The translations under genes and the position numbers were made by a program. The notes under the pieces are model-generated. The model saw nothing but the letters and a program-made list of their open reading frames with translations, did not search any database and was not told the DNA's origin. This document shows, piece by piece, positions 32,309-41,053 of a DNA stretch of 64,000 bases (positions are counted from its first letter, which is position 1; each line of letters starts with the position of its first letter). Source of the DNA: an uncultured Cellulosilyticum sp. (GTDB lineage: Bacteria; Bacillota; Clostridia; Lachnospirales; Cellulosilyticaceae); NCBI GenBank assembly GCA_934725855.1, contig CAKVCL010000018.1:1-64000 (forward strand), given 5' to 3'.

Positions 32309-34438
32309 ATGAATTTTAGAAGATTTGGTAAATATATAGGGATAATGAGTTTAGCAGCAACGATGTCAATGAATGTAATGGGCGCAACGATTGCCGATGT
32401 AAATAACAAGCACTGGGCATATGAAGCCGTTAATGACCTTGAAGAAAGAGGCATTATGGTGCTAACAAGTAGTGGGCAGTTTTATCCAAACCAAACGATG
32501 ACCTACTTTGAATTAGCAGATGTTATTGCAAAGGCTACAGGTTATGTGGATGTGGATATTGCAACAAATGTAACAGATACCTTTAAACAGCAAGTTAAAG
32601 CAAACTATGAAAAGAAAATGAAAGAAGTCATTAATGACTATGCAGCAAAATATAAATCTTGGAATAACGCGTATAACCAACAAATTGCTTATGTACTAGG
32701 TAGAGGTTATATGAGTAAGTCTGATTTAGATAAATTTATTACAAAGACTGCAAAGGGTGAAACGAAAAATATTGCGACTAAAGAAGATCTTTGCGTTTAC
32801 CTTGTAAAGATGCTACAAAAAGCAGACACCGCTAAATCCACCTATAAAACAACGAATTTTAAAGATGATAGCACCTTACAAGCAGCGAATAAACCTTATG
32901 TTGCTTATTTAGCAAGTATAGGGGTTGTTACAGCCAATAATGAAGGCAAAGTGAATGGTACTATGAAAATGACCAAGGCATTATGTGCAAAGATGGTAAG
33001 TGATACCTTAAAAATTAAAGACACCACTCAAGTAGGTAGAATTACCAATACTACAGGGCAAGCAAATACCACCACAGATACGAATGGGCAAGCTAACACG
33101 ACTACAGGTGCTTCTTCAGGACAGGCTGAAAATACAAGTGGCTTATACACCGTTCAAAGAGTGGTTACAAAAAATACGACAGAGTATTATGTAGGCGTTA
33201 AAGATACTGCAGGTGTAGAGAAGTTCTATTCATTAAAGAATACGACTAAGATTTATGATGCTACGGGCGTAGAAATTCCGGTTACAAAACTTACATCAGG
33301 AACAATGGTCAATCTAACGATCGAACTTGAAGGGGAGACAAACTATATCACCAGCATTAAATTAGCAAGTGAAGTAACGGGCAATAACCAAACAACTGCA
33401 ACGGATGCAACAGATGCATTTGGTACTAATGTAAGTGGTTCATTAAGTAGTCCAATCTCTAATGGGATCATTCGTATGGTACTAAATGATGGGTCTTCAA
33501 AAGTTTACCTGATTAAAGAAGGATGCCTTGTGACATTAGATGGTGCAGCGGCAGCTTCAACAGACGTGCTTAAAGCAGGAGACCTTGTGACCGTAACGTT
33601 AGAAAACAACGCAGTGACTAAAATCACCGCTATAACAGGACAAGGATTAAATAATAACAATACTAGCAATACTAATAATACCAATGGAACAAACAATACA
33701 ACCAGTGGCAATACGACGTCAACCGTAGCAGCACCTGCTAATACGATGACGAGTGGTGAGATTACGTCTAAAAAATACACAGGCAATGGCTATGTATTAA
33801 ACCTTACAGAAGGCAATGTAGAAGGCCAAGTAACCGTTCCAACAAGTGCTAAAATCACTAGAAATGGCAAGACTGTCAATATGTCAGATATTCGAATTGG
33901 TGATGCGGTTAAATTAACAAGCAGTTCGGGTACGATAGCTAATGTAGCGGCTACAGGTGAAAGGAAAGTTGTAGATGGTACGATTAAAGCACTAAGCATA
34001 GGAGGTACTTCTAAGATCACACTTACCACAAAGGGAGAAGACGTAACTTATGTGTTAGGAAGTGATACCGAGTACTATGATAACAATACCAATAACTATA
34101 TCAATATTAGGGATTTACATATTGGACAAGAAGTAACACTTTCAGCAGAAAGCAAAGAAGTCATTACCTTAGATGTTGAGAAGAACAATGACAACTACAA
34201 ATATATGGGAACCATTACAAGTGTTAGTCGTGGTGGCGATTATATAGAAGTATTGGTAGATTATGATTATGTAACAGGTGAAAGCAGAGTGTATAAACGC
34301 ATTCAAACACCAAGCAATTTAGAGATTATGCAAAATGGACAACGCAAAAATAGAAGTTATTTAAGAGAAGATATGGATGTACTCATTTACTTTAAGTATT
34401 TAGACGATAGTGTACCAGTTAGTATTCACATTTTATAA
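32309..34438 (+). CDS. SLH-domain surface protein with five C-terminal beta-repeat modules
   Basis: Predicted 709-residue exported protein; ATG after AAAAGGGGGACTGTTTAA. Signal peptide MNFRRFGKYIGIMSLAATMS with cleavage near VMGA. Three SLH-like repeats follow: about 28-80 (ADVNNKHWAYEAVNDLEERG), about 120-170, and about 185-240 (PYVAYLASIGVVTANNEGKV); SLH domains bind pyruvylated secondary cell-wall polymer. An Asn/Thr/Gly-rich linker leads to roughly five 70-90-residue beta modules of repeating form, each with a T-x-[IV]-x-x-x-G-x-x-x-[KD] loop and [LI]-x-x-G-x-x-V-x-[LV] strand (e.g. DIRIGDAVKLTSSSGTIANV, LHIGQEVTLSAESKEVITLD), like DUF5666-type repeats. It is the only SLH protein in the window, so it may link the stalk-domain coat to the wall. 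Confidence 0.86.
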   Translation: MNFRRFGKYIGIMSLAATMSMNVMGATIADVNNKHWAYEAVNDLEERGIMVLTSSGQFYPNQTMTYFELADVIAKATGYVDVDIATNVTDTFKQQVKANYEKKMKEVINDYAAKYKSWNNAYNQQIAYVLGRGYMSKSDLDKFITKTAKGETKNIATKEDLCVYLVKMLQKADTAKSTYKTTNFKDDSTLQAANKPYVAYLASIGVVTANNEGKVNGTMKMTKALCAKMVSDTLKIKDTTQVGRITNTTGQANTTTDTNGQANTTTGASSGQAENTSGLYTVQRVVTKNTTEYYVGVKDTAGVEKFYSLKNTTKIYDATGVEIPVTKLTSGTMVNLTIELEGETNYITSIKLASEVTGNNQTTATDATDAFGTNVSGSLSSPISNGIIRMVLNDGSSKVYLIKEGCLVTLDGAAAASTDVLKAGDLVTVTLENNAVTKITAITGQGLNNNNTSNTNNTNGTNNTTSGNTTSTVAAPANTMTSGEITSKKYTGNGYVLNLTEGNVEGQVTVPTSAKITRNGKTVNMSDIRIGDAVKLTSSSGTIANVAATGERKVVDGTIKALSIGGTSKITLTTKGEDVTYVLGSDTEYYDNNTNNYINIRDLHIGQEVTLSAESKEVITLDVEKNNDNYKYMGTITSVSRGGDYIEVLVDYDYVTGESRVYKRIQTPSNLEIMQNGQRKNRSYLREDMDVLIYFKYLDDSVPVSIHIL

Positions 34439-34470
34439 GAAGAAATAACTTTTATAAGAAACAAATAACC

Positions 34471-34503
34471 AAAGGGGGCATATAAAAATGTCCCCTTTCT
34501 TAA
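34471..34503 (+). terminator. Rho-independent terminator
   Basis: AAGGGGGCAT pairs with ATGTCCCCTT (one G-U), a 6-nt loop and a T-rich tail, just after the SLH protein gene. Confidence 0.8.
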
Positions 34504-34604
34504 CTTTCTTAAAGGAATAGAAAGTTTTTATTGCTAAGAGTATGGTGAAATGAGTATGATAAATATGGAGCTATCTATGTGAAATTAAAAGAAAGGAGTA
34601 GAAA

Positions 34605-35411
34605 ATGGCATTAAAGAGAGATCACAAAGTCATTAAGCTAAGCAGTAAAAGAAAATTTGGATTTATTAATATGGATAAGATGACAATGACCATAGCAGTG
34701 ATTATAGCGGCGATTATAGGCGTCTTACTGGCTATGATGCCAAATGCATATAAGATATCGATTGATGGAAAGTTTATTGGGGCAATTAAAGATAAAAAGG
34801 TGATTGAGGGCGCAAAAGTAACCGTTATGACTCAATTACAAGGAATATATCACGCAGAAGTTAAGTTTGAAGATGAATTAAAAATTGAAAGATATCGAGC
34901 GAAGAAGAAAGACTATATTGATCAAAACTATTTGATCGCTTGCATGAGAAATCAAATGGACATCTTAATTGGATTTAAAGAAATTTTTGTGGAGGGGGAG
35001 TCTTTAGGGATTGTAGCTTCTCAAGATGATGTAGAAACCCTTAAAGAGGAACTTAAACAAAAATATTATGGGGATAAAGCAGTTAAAGTAGACTTTGATA
35101 AAAAGGTTGAAGTCAAAGATGTATTTGCTAAAGAAGAGGATTTAGTAAAGATGGACAAACTGGTTCAAAAATGTACAGCAACAACGCCAAAGTCCATTAA
35201 ATATACGGTGCAGCCAGGGGATTCATTATCTAGTATTGCTGACCGATATAATATTACAATGGATAGCATTATAAGTGCCAATGCTGGTTTTGAAAAAAGT
35301 GTTGTCTTGCAAGTAGGACAAGACATTAAACTTAATATTAACGAGCCTAAATTGCCACTTAAGGTGATAACAGGTGAAGTAAAAGACAGCCAAGAGGATT
35401 TAAAACAGTAA
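34605..35411 (+). CDS. Membrane-anchored LysM protein, truncated relative of an M23 peptidase
   Basis: Predicted 268-residue protein with one membrane segment (MTMTIAVIIAAIIGVLLAMM, about 26-46), an extracellular helical region, and one LysM domain at about 201-247 (YTVQPGDSLSSIADRYNITM, LQVGQDIKLNIN), which binds peptidoglycan. The N-terminal 200 residues look like the anchor region of clostridial M23 peptidases that go on with a G5 domain and LytM catalytic domain. Here the protein ends 20 residues after LysM, and no HxxxD or HxH zinc site follows. Thus it probably binds the wall without cutting it, or regulates another hydrolase. Position just ahead of the WalRK genes supports a wall-homeostasis role. 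ATG follows AAAGGAGTAGAAA. Confidence 0.8.
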   Translation: MALKRDHKVIKLSSKRKFGFINMDKMTMTIAVIIAAIIGVLLAMMPNAYKISIDGKFIGAIKDKKVIEGAKVTVMTQLQGIYHAEVKFEDELKIERYRAKKKDYIDQNYLIACMRNQMDILIGFKEIFVEGESLGIVASQDDVETLKEELKQKYYGDKAVKVDFDKKVEVKDVFAKEEDLVKMDKLVQKCTATTPKSIKYTVQPGDSLSSIADRYNITMDSIISANAGFEKSVVLQVGQDIKLNINEPKLPLKVITGEVKDSQEDLKQ

Positions 35412-35415
35412 AGAG

Positions 35416-35453
35416 GAGAAGATAGCTGCTGCATATTAGGCATCTATCTTCTC
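35416..35453 (+). terminator. Hairpin between the LysM and WalR-like genes
   Basis: A perfect 10-bp stem (GAGAAGATAG with CTATCTTCTC) with an 18-nt loop but no T run, so it could be an attenuator, an RNA processing site or a weak terminator. Confidence 0.4.
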
Positions 35454-35492
35454 ATATAATAATAGAAAAAGATCAATGTGGGAGGAAGTAAA

Positions 35493-36191
35493 ATGCCAAA
35501 GATAGGGATTATTGAAGATGAGAAAAACATATCGGATATGATAAAGTACAATCTTGAAAAAGAAGGCTATGAAGTCTTTACAGCTTATGATGGAAAAGAA
35601 GGACTTGAACTAGTGGAAAAAGAAACACTGGATTTGTTATTACTCGACATTATGCTGCCACATGTGGATGGGCTGGATATTTGTAAGAAGGTGCGTCAAA
35701 AAATGGATACACCGATTATGATTATTTCCGCTAAGGCAGATGAATTTGACAAAGTCCTTGCCCTTGAACTTGGAGCAGATGACTATGTGACCAAGCCTTT
35801 TAGTATGAGGGAAGTCATGGCAAGGGTCAAAGCAAGGCTAAGACGCAAGACGAGCGAAGAAAATAATGCGGGCAAAGAAGAAGATTTAGAAGATAAGCTC
35901 GTTGAAGGCAGCTTAAAGATGGACTTAAAGAAATATGAGGTGACCAAAGATGGTAAGCCGATTGAACTCACACTAAGAGAATTTGAACTTTTAAAATTCT
36001 TATGGCAGGATAAAGGCAATGTGTTTACTAGGGAAGACCTACTCACTAAAGTTTGGGGCTATGAATACTATGGAGATGTTCGAACCGTGGATGTAACTAT
36101 TAGAAGACTTAGAGAAAAAATTGAAGATGATGCGTCTAAGGCAAATTTTGTTTTGACTAAAAGAGGCGTAGGCTATTATTTTAGAGGCTAA
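35493..36191 (+). CDS. walR: WalR/YycF-like OmpR-family response regulator
   Basis: Predicted 232-residue cytoplasmic regulator, ATG at 35493 after GGGAGGAAGTAAA. Receiver domain (1-118) with phospho-acceptor Asp52 in LLLLDIMLPHVDG, conserved acidic pair EDE near 8-10, Thr/Ser (IISAKA) and Lys101 (YVTKPFSMREV); winged-helix OmpR-type domain (about 130-232) with LTLREFELLKFLWQDKGNVF and GYEYYGDVRTVDVTIRRLRE. It is the likely partner of the kinase 4 nt downstream, and the order regulator-kinase-YycH-YycI is that of the walRK operon. WalR controls cell-wall hydrolase genes and is often essential. The gene symbol rests mainly on synteny. Confidence 0.85.
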   Translation: MPKIGIIEDEKNISDMIKYNLEKEGYEVFTAYDGKEGLELVEKETLDLLLLDIMLPHVDGLDICKKVRQKMDTPIMIISAKADEFDKVLALELGADDYVTKPFSMREVMARVKARLRRKTSEENNAGKEEDLEDKLVEGSLKMDLKKYEVTKDGKPIELTLREFELLKFLWQDKGNVFTREDLLTKVWGYEYYGDVRTVDVTIRRLREKIEDDASKANFVLTKRGVGYYFRG

Positions 36192-36195
36192 GGTG

Positions 36196-37983
36196 ATGAA
36201 GATACATATGCAAAAAAGAAGTGCTGACGGGGTGCCTGTATGGACGAGCATTCAGATGAAAATCGTTTTGATTTACTTATGCACCATTATTATTATCATG
36301 CTGGTAAGTGGAACCTTTATTGTTTATCAAACAGAAGAAAATGACTTTAAAGAAATTCAGCAAACCATGGAAAACATGAGCCTTCATATTGCGAGTGGGA
36401 ATTTTGATATTAAAGAATCGGCAAGCACCATTAGTGAAAGTTATGAAATATATACGTTAGACCAAGAAGGTAAAGTCATTGATAGCACCACATCAGAGCT
36501 TAAAATAGGAGAAAAGGTGACTTCGGCAGTAGTTGTAGAAGCAATCGTCACAAAGTCAGAAGTGACCTCTGAGTTAAGACATTTTTCAAGTATGCTTAAT
36601 AAGGATGGGTATGTGGAGCATGCAAGACCCACCTTGGATGGCACCATTATTTACATAAGAACCAATACACATACAATTTATAATAAAATGCTTAATATTA
36701 TTCGAACCATTGTGATGGGGCTCGTTTTAGCGATGGTGATTACAGGCTTTTGCGGAATTACCTTTTCCAATATGATTACAGCCCCTATTAAAGCACTAAC
36801 AGCCAATTCAAAGAAACTGGCAGCAGGAAACACCATTAGCCGTATTCCAGTAGAGGCAGCCGATGAAATTGGTGAACTGACACAAAGCTTTAACTATATG
36901 GCGAGTCAATTGAGTGCCACCATGGAGGTGGTAACGAGCGAGAAAAATAAGCTAGAGAAAATCTTTGAGCATATGGCAGATGGGGTAATGGCATTTAATA
37001 GACAAGGCATTCTAATCCATGTGAACTCAGCGTGTTATGAGATGCTAGGAAATGATAAGATGGGGCCTAATTTTGAGATGATTTTTGAAAAACTAGGTAT
37101 CGCGGCAGATTTTGATAAACTTTTAGCGGGTGAACGCTATCAAAGTGCGGATGAATATGTGATTATTGACGATAAATATTTAAAGATGCAATTTGACGAA
37201 TATCTCAATGCTAAAGGGGAAGCCGATGGCTTAGTCGTGGTGATTCAAGATGTCACCAAACAGCAAAAGCTTGACCAAATGCGAAAAGAATTTGTAGCCA
37301 ATGTATCGCATGAACTTAGAACACCACTTACCACCGTAAAAATTTATACAGAAACGTTAATTGATGGCGCCATTGATGATCGGGAAAACGCCATGCATTT
37401 TTTAAGTGTCATGGAAAAAGAAGCCGACCGTATGACTGCGCTCGTTCAAGATCTGTTAGAACTGTCCCGCATAGACAACAAGCAGATTCAGCTGAAGTTT
37501 GTGCTCATTGAATTAAAAGATATCATAGAAGAAGTGGTGGAAGCACAACAAGTACATATTGCAAATAAAGGACATACACTGAAGGTGAACTTCGATGAAA
37601 CCACCTCGTATTTTATTCGAGGGGATGTCTTTAGAATTAGACAAATACTACATAACATATTATCCAATGCCATCAAGTATACGGTAGAAGAAGGCACGAT
37701 TACAATATCTATGCATAAATCAAATAGTAAAATCCAGATTGATGTTTCAGATACTGGTATGGGCATTCCACAAGAGGACATTCAGAGGATTTTCGAAAGA
37801 TTTTACCGCGTAGATAAAGCACGTTCTAGAAAGCTAGGAGGGACAGGTCTGGGGCTTTCTATTGCGAAGGAGCTGATGGCTTTGCATAATGGCGATATTT
37901 CGATTCAAAGTAAGGTGGGTGAAGGAACAACGGTTACACTCACATTTAATGAAGCAGAATATGCAGATGATGATTTTGAGTAG
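36196..37983 (+). CDS. walK: WalK/YycG-like sensor histidine kinase
   Basis: Predicted 595-residue membrane sensor; GTG 36193, ATG 36196 and ATG 36208 are all possible starts. Two membrane segments (about 17-40 and 170-190) flank an extracellular PAS-like sensor of about 130 residues. HAMP linker (about 195-245), PAS domain (about 255-360, AFNRQGILIHVNSACYEMLG), HisKA with phosphorylated His372 in NVSHELRTPLTTVKIY, and HATPase_c with NAIKYTVEEG, DTGMGIPQEDIQRIFERF and GGTGLGLSIAKE. This is the domain order of WalK. Overlap/spacing with the regulator indicates co-translation. The extracellular ligand is unknown; lipid II or wall fragments are proposed for relatives. Confidence 0.88.
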   Translation: MKIHMQKRSADGVPVWTSIQMKIVLIYLCTIIIIMLVSGTFIVYQTEENDFKEIQQTMENMSLHIASGNFDIKESASTISESYEIYTLDQEGKVIDSTTSELKIGEKVTSAVVVEAIVTKSEVTSELRHFSSMLNKDGYVEHARPTLDGTIIYIRTNTHTIYNKMLNIIRTIVMGLVLAMVITGFCGITFSNMITAPIKALTANSKKLAAGNTISRIPVEAADEIGELTQSFNYMASQLSATMEVVTSEKNKLEKIFEHMADGVMAFNRQGILIHVNSACYEMLGNDKMGPNFEMIFEKLGIAADFDKLLAGERYQSADEYVIIDDKYLKMQFDEYLNAKGEADGLVVVIQDVTKQQKLDQMRKEFVANVSHELRTPLTTVKIYTETLIDGAIDDRENAMHFLSVMEKEADRMTALVQDLLELSRIDNKQIQLKFVLIELKDIIEEVVEAQQVHIANKGHTLKVNFDETTSYFIRGDVFRIRQILHNILSNAIKYTVEEGTITISMHKSNSKIQIDVSDTGMGIPQEDIQRIFERFYRVDKARSRKLGGTGLGLSIAKELMALHNGDISIQSKVGEGTTVTLTFNEAEYADDDFE

Positions 37984-38104
37984 AAAAAATTCTGTAAATT
38001 TCTATTAATTTTCATTAGGATGTAATGCAATTGTAATATTTATTGAACCGTTTTGTACTATAATAATAGTAGTTAATGAGGTGTATGAAAGGAGGCGAGT
38101 AGTC

Positions 38105-38620
38105 GTGAAGAAGATCAGTATGAAGAAAATAATAATGGTATTAAGTATGATGTTAATAATGGGACTTTACTCAGGCGTTATTTATGCAAATGAATCTGGG
38201 GAAGGCTATAACATAGAGCAGGCCACAATGGTTACGAATGACAAAGAAGCTGAAGTATTACAAAGCAAGGATAATGGATACCTCAAAATTACACAAATTG
38301 GACAAAATAGTCAGAATGTAAAAGTGACTACTTCTACCTTCGATGACAAAATCTTAATTAGTGGTATAGTATGCAAAGGGACAGAACTTACAATTAATAT
38401 CTATCAAGATGAAGAGTGTAGAAACTCTTATAACACATTAGTTGGACTTACAGGAACTTTTAGTCAAACCGTTGATGTGGATGAAGGCAATAATAAAGTA
38501 TTTGTAGCGTATAAAAATAGCGAAGATGGTACAGATAATTATGTGGCATTCTTTATTAGAAGAGAAGATGCAGCAAGAATGGAACAGTTAAAAGCTTGGG
38601 TAGATGTACCAAGTTTATAG
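38105..38620 (+). CDS. Secreted 171-residue protein between WalK and YycH, unknown
   Basis: The start is GTG at 38105, 9 nt after AAAGGAGG; the open frame begins at 38081 but that start would place the ribosome site inside the gene. N-terminal signal sequence MKKISMKKIIMVLSMMLIMG ending near IYA. The mature part is beta-rich, with CKGTELTINIYQDEECRNSY and DVDEGNNKVFVAYKNSEDGT. I do not recognise a family. The next gene (YycH-like) starts 15 nt on, so it is part of the wal operon, and an envelope-sensing or WalK-modulating role is plausible but unproven. It has two cysteines (in CKGTEL and EECRNS) that may pair outside the cell. Confidence 0.7.
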   Translation: MKKISMKKIIMVLSMMLIMGLYSGVIYANESGEGYNIEQATMVTNDKEAEVLQSKDNGYLKITQIGQNSQNVKVTTSTFDDKILISGIVCKGTELTINIYQDEECRNSYNTLVGLTGTFSQTVDVDEGNNKVFVAYKNSEDGTDNYVAFFIRREDAARMEQLKAWVDVPSL

Positions 38621-38635
38621 AATGGTGGGGGTCAT

Positions 38636-40009
38636 TTGAAACAGAATATCGCACGTTTGGTGATATTAGGTGTACTCATCGGACTATGTTTAGGGCAAAC
38701 GATAAGGTTATGGCTTGGCGATGTGTCAGGCCATAATTTTTTTGCACCACAGGTCATAAATGATGAGATGAACCATACAGAACCTAAACAAATATGGTGT
38801 AACATAAGTAGCAAGATTTATAAGATTACTAGTAGTAGTGAGAAGGAGGACTTACTAGAAGAACTAATGGGAGGGCTTAGGCAATCTCATTTAAAGTTAG
38901 AAAAATTATCAAATGAGGAATATACAAAGCTTTTATATGAAACGCAGGGGATTATTTATGAATATGGCGAAGCCCTTGGTATAGGACAAATCATGGGACA
39001 GATAGTCAACGTCAATAGTGAGAAATACACGGATAAAGACATTAAAGAAATCTATATTGATTTAAGCCTTGCAGATGCTTCTAAAACATATATTTACTTT
39101 ATTGATGAGAAAGATCAGATTAAAAGTAAGTTTAGTATAAGTAGTCAATTAATAAATGGGACAGAAGTGGTGGATTTATATAAAGAAAATGGCGGGAGTT
39201 ATAAAGAATACCGAGCAAGCATGACTACGAATAACTTATCGGGATTGTTTGAAAGCAATGTTTTTTATCCTGTAGTAGATGAAAAAACACCCGTATCAGG
39301 AAAGTTGTTTAAATTTGTGCCAGTCATTGAGAACGGAGAAGAAATAAGTTTAGAAAATTACGTTAATGAGCTCTTTAAAAATCCAAATTATAAAACAAAG
39401 AGCATACTTTTAAATGGCGATATCGCTTTTAGTGATAACTTAAGTATCAGTGTCATTTATAGGAAACAAGGCGTATTAGAGTTTGAAAGAACCCTTTTAG
39501 ATGATGTTGATAAGTTAAATAGTGCTGAGCGCCTTAATAAAATCAATTATTTTATAAAGACGTCAGGGGCTATTCCAGAGCATTTAAAAAAAGGACTTTA
39601 CTTAGAAAACAGCCTATATAATGAAGAAACAGGTGAATATTGTTATCGTTTTGGATTTAGACATGAAAATGGAGAAATTATTTGGCTGAGTGCAGGGGTA
39701 AAAGCTCAATTAGGCATAGCGGCTTTCTTAGAATTAAAAATCAAAAATAGTGAGATTACAAGTGGAAAATGGCTGATGCGAATACCTGAAAACATAGAAG
39801 AAGAACAAGAAATCACAATGACCAGTCTAGAAGCTTACGAAGCAATCTATAAAAAAGCAGGTGTTAATGAAGAAAGTGGATTTTTGCTAAAAGATTTAGA
39901 ATGTGCCTATGTGGTCTCAGACATTAACAAAGCGGTAGATTTTAATTGGGTAGGGATTTATGAGGGACAGCCTATCTTAGCAATAGAAAAAAATGACAAT
40001 AGGGAATGA
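38636..40009 (+). CDS. yycH: YycH-like regulator of WalK
   Basis: Predicted 457-residue membrane-anchored protein starting with TTG at 38636, 5 nt after GGTGGGGG. One N-terminal membrane segment (IARLVILGVLIGLCLGQTIR) precedes a large extracellular part, as in YycH (about 455 residues in Bacillus subtilis), which with YycI binds and inhibits WalK. Recognition depends on position after walRK, topology and size; residue similarity to Bacillus YycH is low by eye. NGEEISLENYVNELFKNPNY and the following beta strands fit the YycH fold segment ENY-x-x-x-[LF]F. The terminator at 39994 overlaps its stop codon. Confidence 0.7.
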   Translation: MKQNIARLVILGVLIGLCLGQTIRLWLGDVSGHNFFAPQVINDEMNHTEPKQIWCNISSKIYKITSSSEKEDLLEELMGGLRQSHLKLEKLSNEEYTKLLYETQGIIYEYGEALGIGQIMGQIVNVNSEKYTDKDIKEIYIDLSLADASKTYIYFIDEKDQIKSKFSISSQLINGTEVVDLYKENGGSYKEYRASMTTNNLSGLFESNVFYPVVDEKTPVSGKLFKFVPVIENGEEISLENYVNELFKNPNYKTKSILLNGDIAFSDNLSISVIYRKQGVLEFERTLLDDVDKLNSAERLNKINYFIKTSGAIPEHLKKGLYLENSLYNEETGEYCYRFGFRHENGEIIWLSAGVKAQLGIAAFLELKIKNSEITSGKWLMRIPENIEEEQEITMTSLEAYEAIYKKAGVNEESGFLLKDLECAYVVSDINKAVDFNWVGIYEGQPILAIEKNDNRE

Positions 40010-40031
40010 CTTCCCATTGTCTTTTTTTTTT
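39994..40031 (+). terminator. Terminator or attenuator between yycH and yycI
   Basis: GACAATAGGGAA pairs with TTCCCATTGTC (one bulge), a 4-nt loop, then ten Ts. It overlaps the yycH stop codon and is followed 38 nt later by yycI, so it should lower yycI expression relative to walRK and yycH unless read through. Confidence 0.8.
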
Positions 40032-40068
40032 GTTATATTTATAGGAAGAATACCATGGGGGGAAAAGA

Positions 40069-40953
40069 ATGAATGGTAAAAAGATATTAAATGAACTGAT
40101 TAAGTTATTCGTTATAATTAATATCGTCCTTTTTGTAATTAACTATGCCTTTAGAGGAAACCAATATGTCATGAGCCAAGAACGGGTAAAAAACATAACG
40201 AAATTATTGGGAGAAAAAGGTATTCATATAAAAACAGAGTTAATGAGAGGGTTTGCCCCTAAAAGTTCTGGAAATTTAACTTTTATTGGAAGTGGTATAG
40301 CCGTTAGAGATGAGATAGGCAAGCACTTTTTTAAGGAGAACTGGGCAAATGTCAAACGTTCCACTACGCCTAGTGAGAAAAATATAGGAGGAACGATAAA
40401 CTATTATATGCTAGGAGATGAGGTGCTTAGTTTTGACTATAATGAGCTAAGTTATTCTAATAAAAAAGTCAGTTTGCTTGGAAAGAAGCCCACATTAGAA
40501 AAAGCAAAAGGGATGTGCAATAAACTCATTGAGCGTATCGGGGATAAGTGGAGTAAACAAGAATATTTTATTTTTGGAGAGTCCTATGAGAATTATTGGA
40601 AAATAACCTATTATCCATTATTAGAAGATCTGCCCGTTATGGATAGTTATCTAGAATTCTATGTAAATAGTGAAGGCGTTATGAAGGCACAAATGTACTT
40701 AGCAGATATTCAGCTGGAAAGTGAAATAAAAAAGGATATTTATGCAGTAGATTTGGTATTATTCGGAATAGAGGACGATATACTAGAAAGTGGCTACTTG
40801 GAAATTGAAAAAGTGACCCTATGCTATAAACAAGAAGAAAATGAAGAGAATGTTTTGGGACAGAAGATTATACCCGCATATAAAGTTGAAATTAAAGGTT
40901 TAGAAGAACCACTATTTGTTAATGCTTATACTAACAAACGATTAAATGGATAG
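40069..40953 (+). CDS. yycI: YycI-like regulator of WalK
   Basis: Predicted 294-residue membrane protein, ATG after GGGGGGAAAAGA. A single N-terminal membrane segment (LFVIINIVLFVINYAFRG, about 13-30) and an extracellular domain of 260 residues match YycI (about 280), partner of YycH in holding WalK inactive. C-terminal KIIPAYKVEIKGLEEPLFVNAYTNKRLNG resembles the conserved final strand of the YycH/YycI domain. Identification rests on order, topology and size. A strong hairpin separates it from yycH. Confidence 0.7.
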   Translation: MNGKKILNELIKLFVIINIVLFVINYAFRGNQYVMSQERVKNITKLLGEKGIHIKTELMRGFAPKSSGNLTFIGSGIAVRDEIGKHFFKENWANVKRSTTPSEKNIGGTINYYMLGDEVLSFDYNELSYSNKKVSLLGKKPTLEKAKGMCNKLIERIGDKWSKQEYFIFGESYENYWKITYYPLLEDLPVMDSYLEFYVNSEGVMKAQMYLADIQLESEIKKDIYAVDLVLFGIEDDILESGYLEIEKVTLCYKQEENEENVLGQKIIPAYKVEIKGLEEPLFVNAYTNKRLNG

Positions 40954-40981
40954 AAATATGCTTTTTATTTCCCAAGAGTGA

Positions 40982-40990
40982 TGTTATAAT
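40982..40990 (+). promoter_or_regulatory. Extended -10 promoter of murA
   Basis: TGTTATAAT is an extended -10 element (TGnTATAAT) 64 nt before the murA start, with no convincing -35. It sits in the only gap between yycI and murA. Confidence 0.45.
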
Positions 40991-41053
40991 ATACAGTGGT
41001 AAATAGTGAAATAAACAAGAGGTTGTTAAAATATAAATAAGAGGTGTTATAGG

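Noticed and set aside
38036..38064. Promoter before the secreted 171-residue gene (TATAAT at 38059)
   Set aside because: No acceptable -35 at 16-18 bp and no extended -10, so I did not list it as a promoter.
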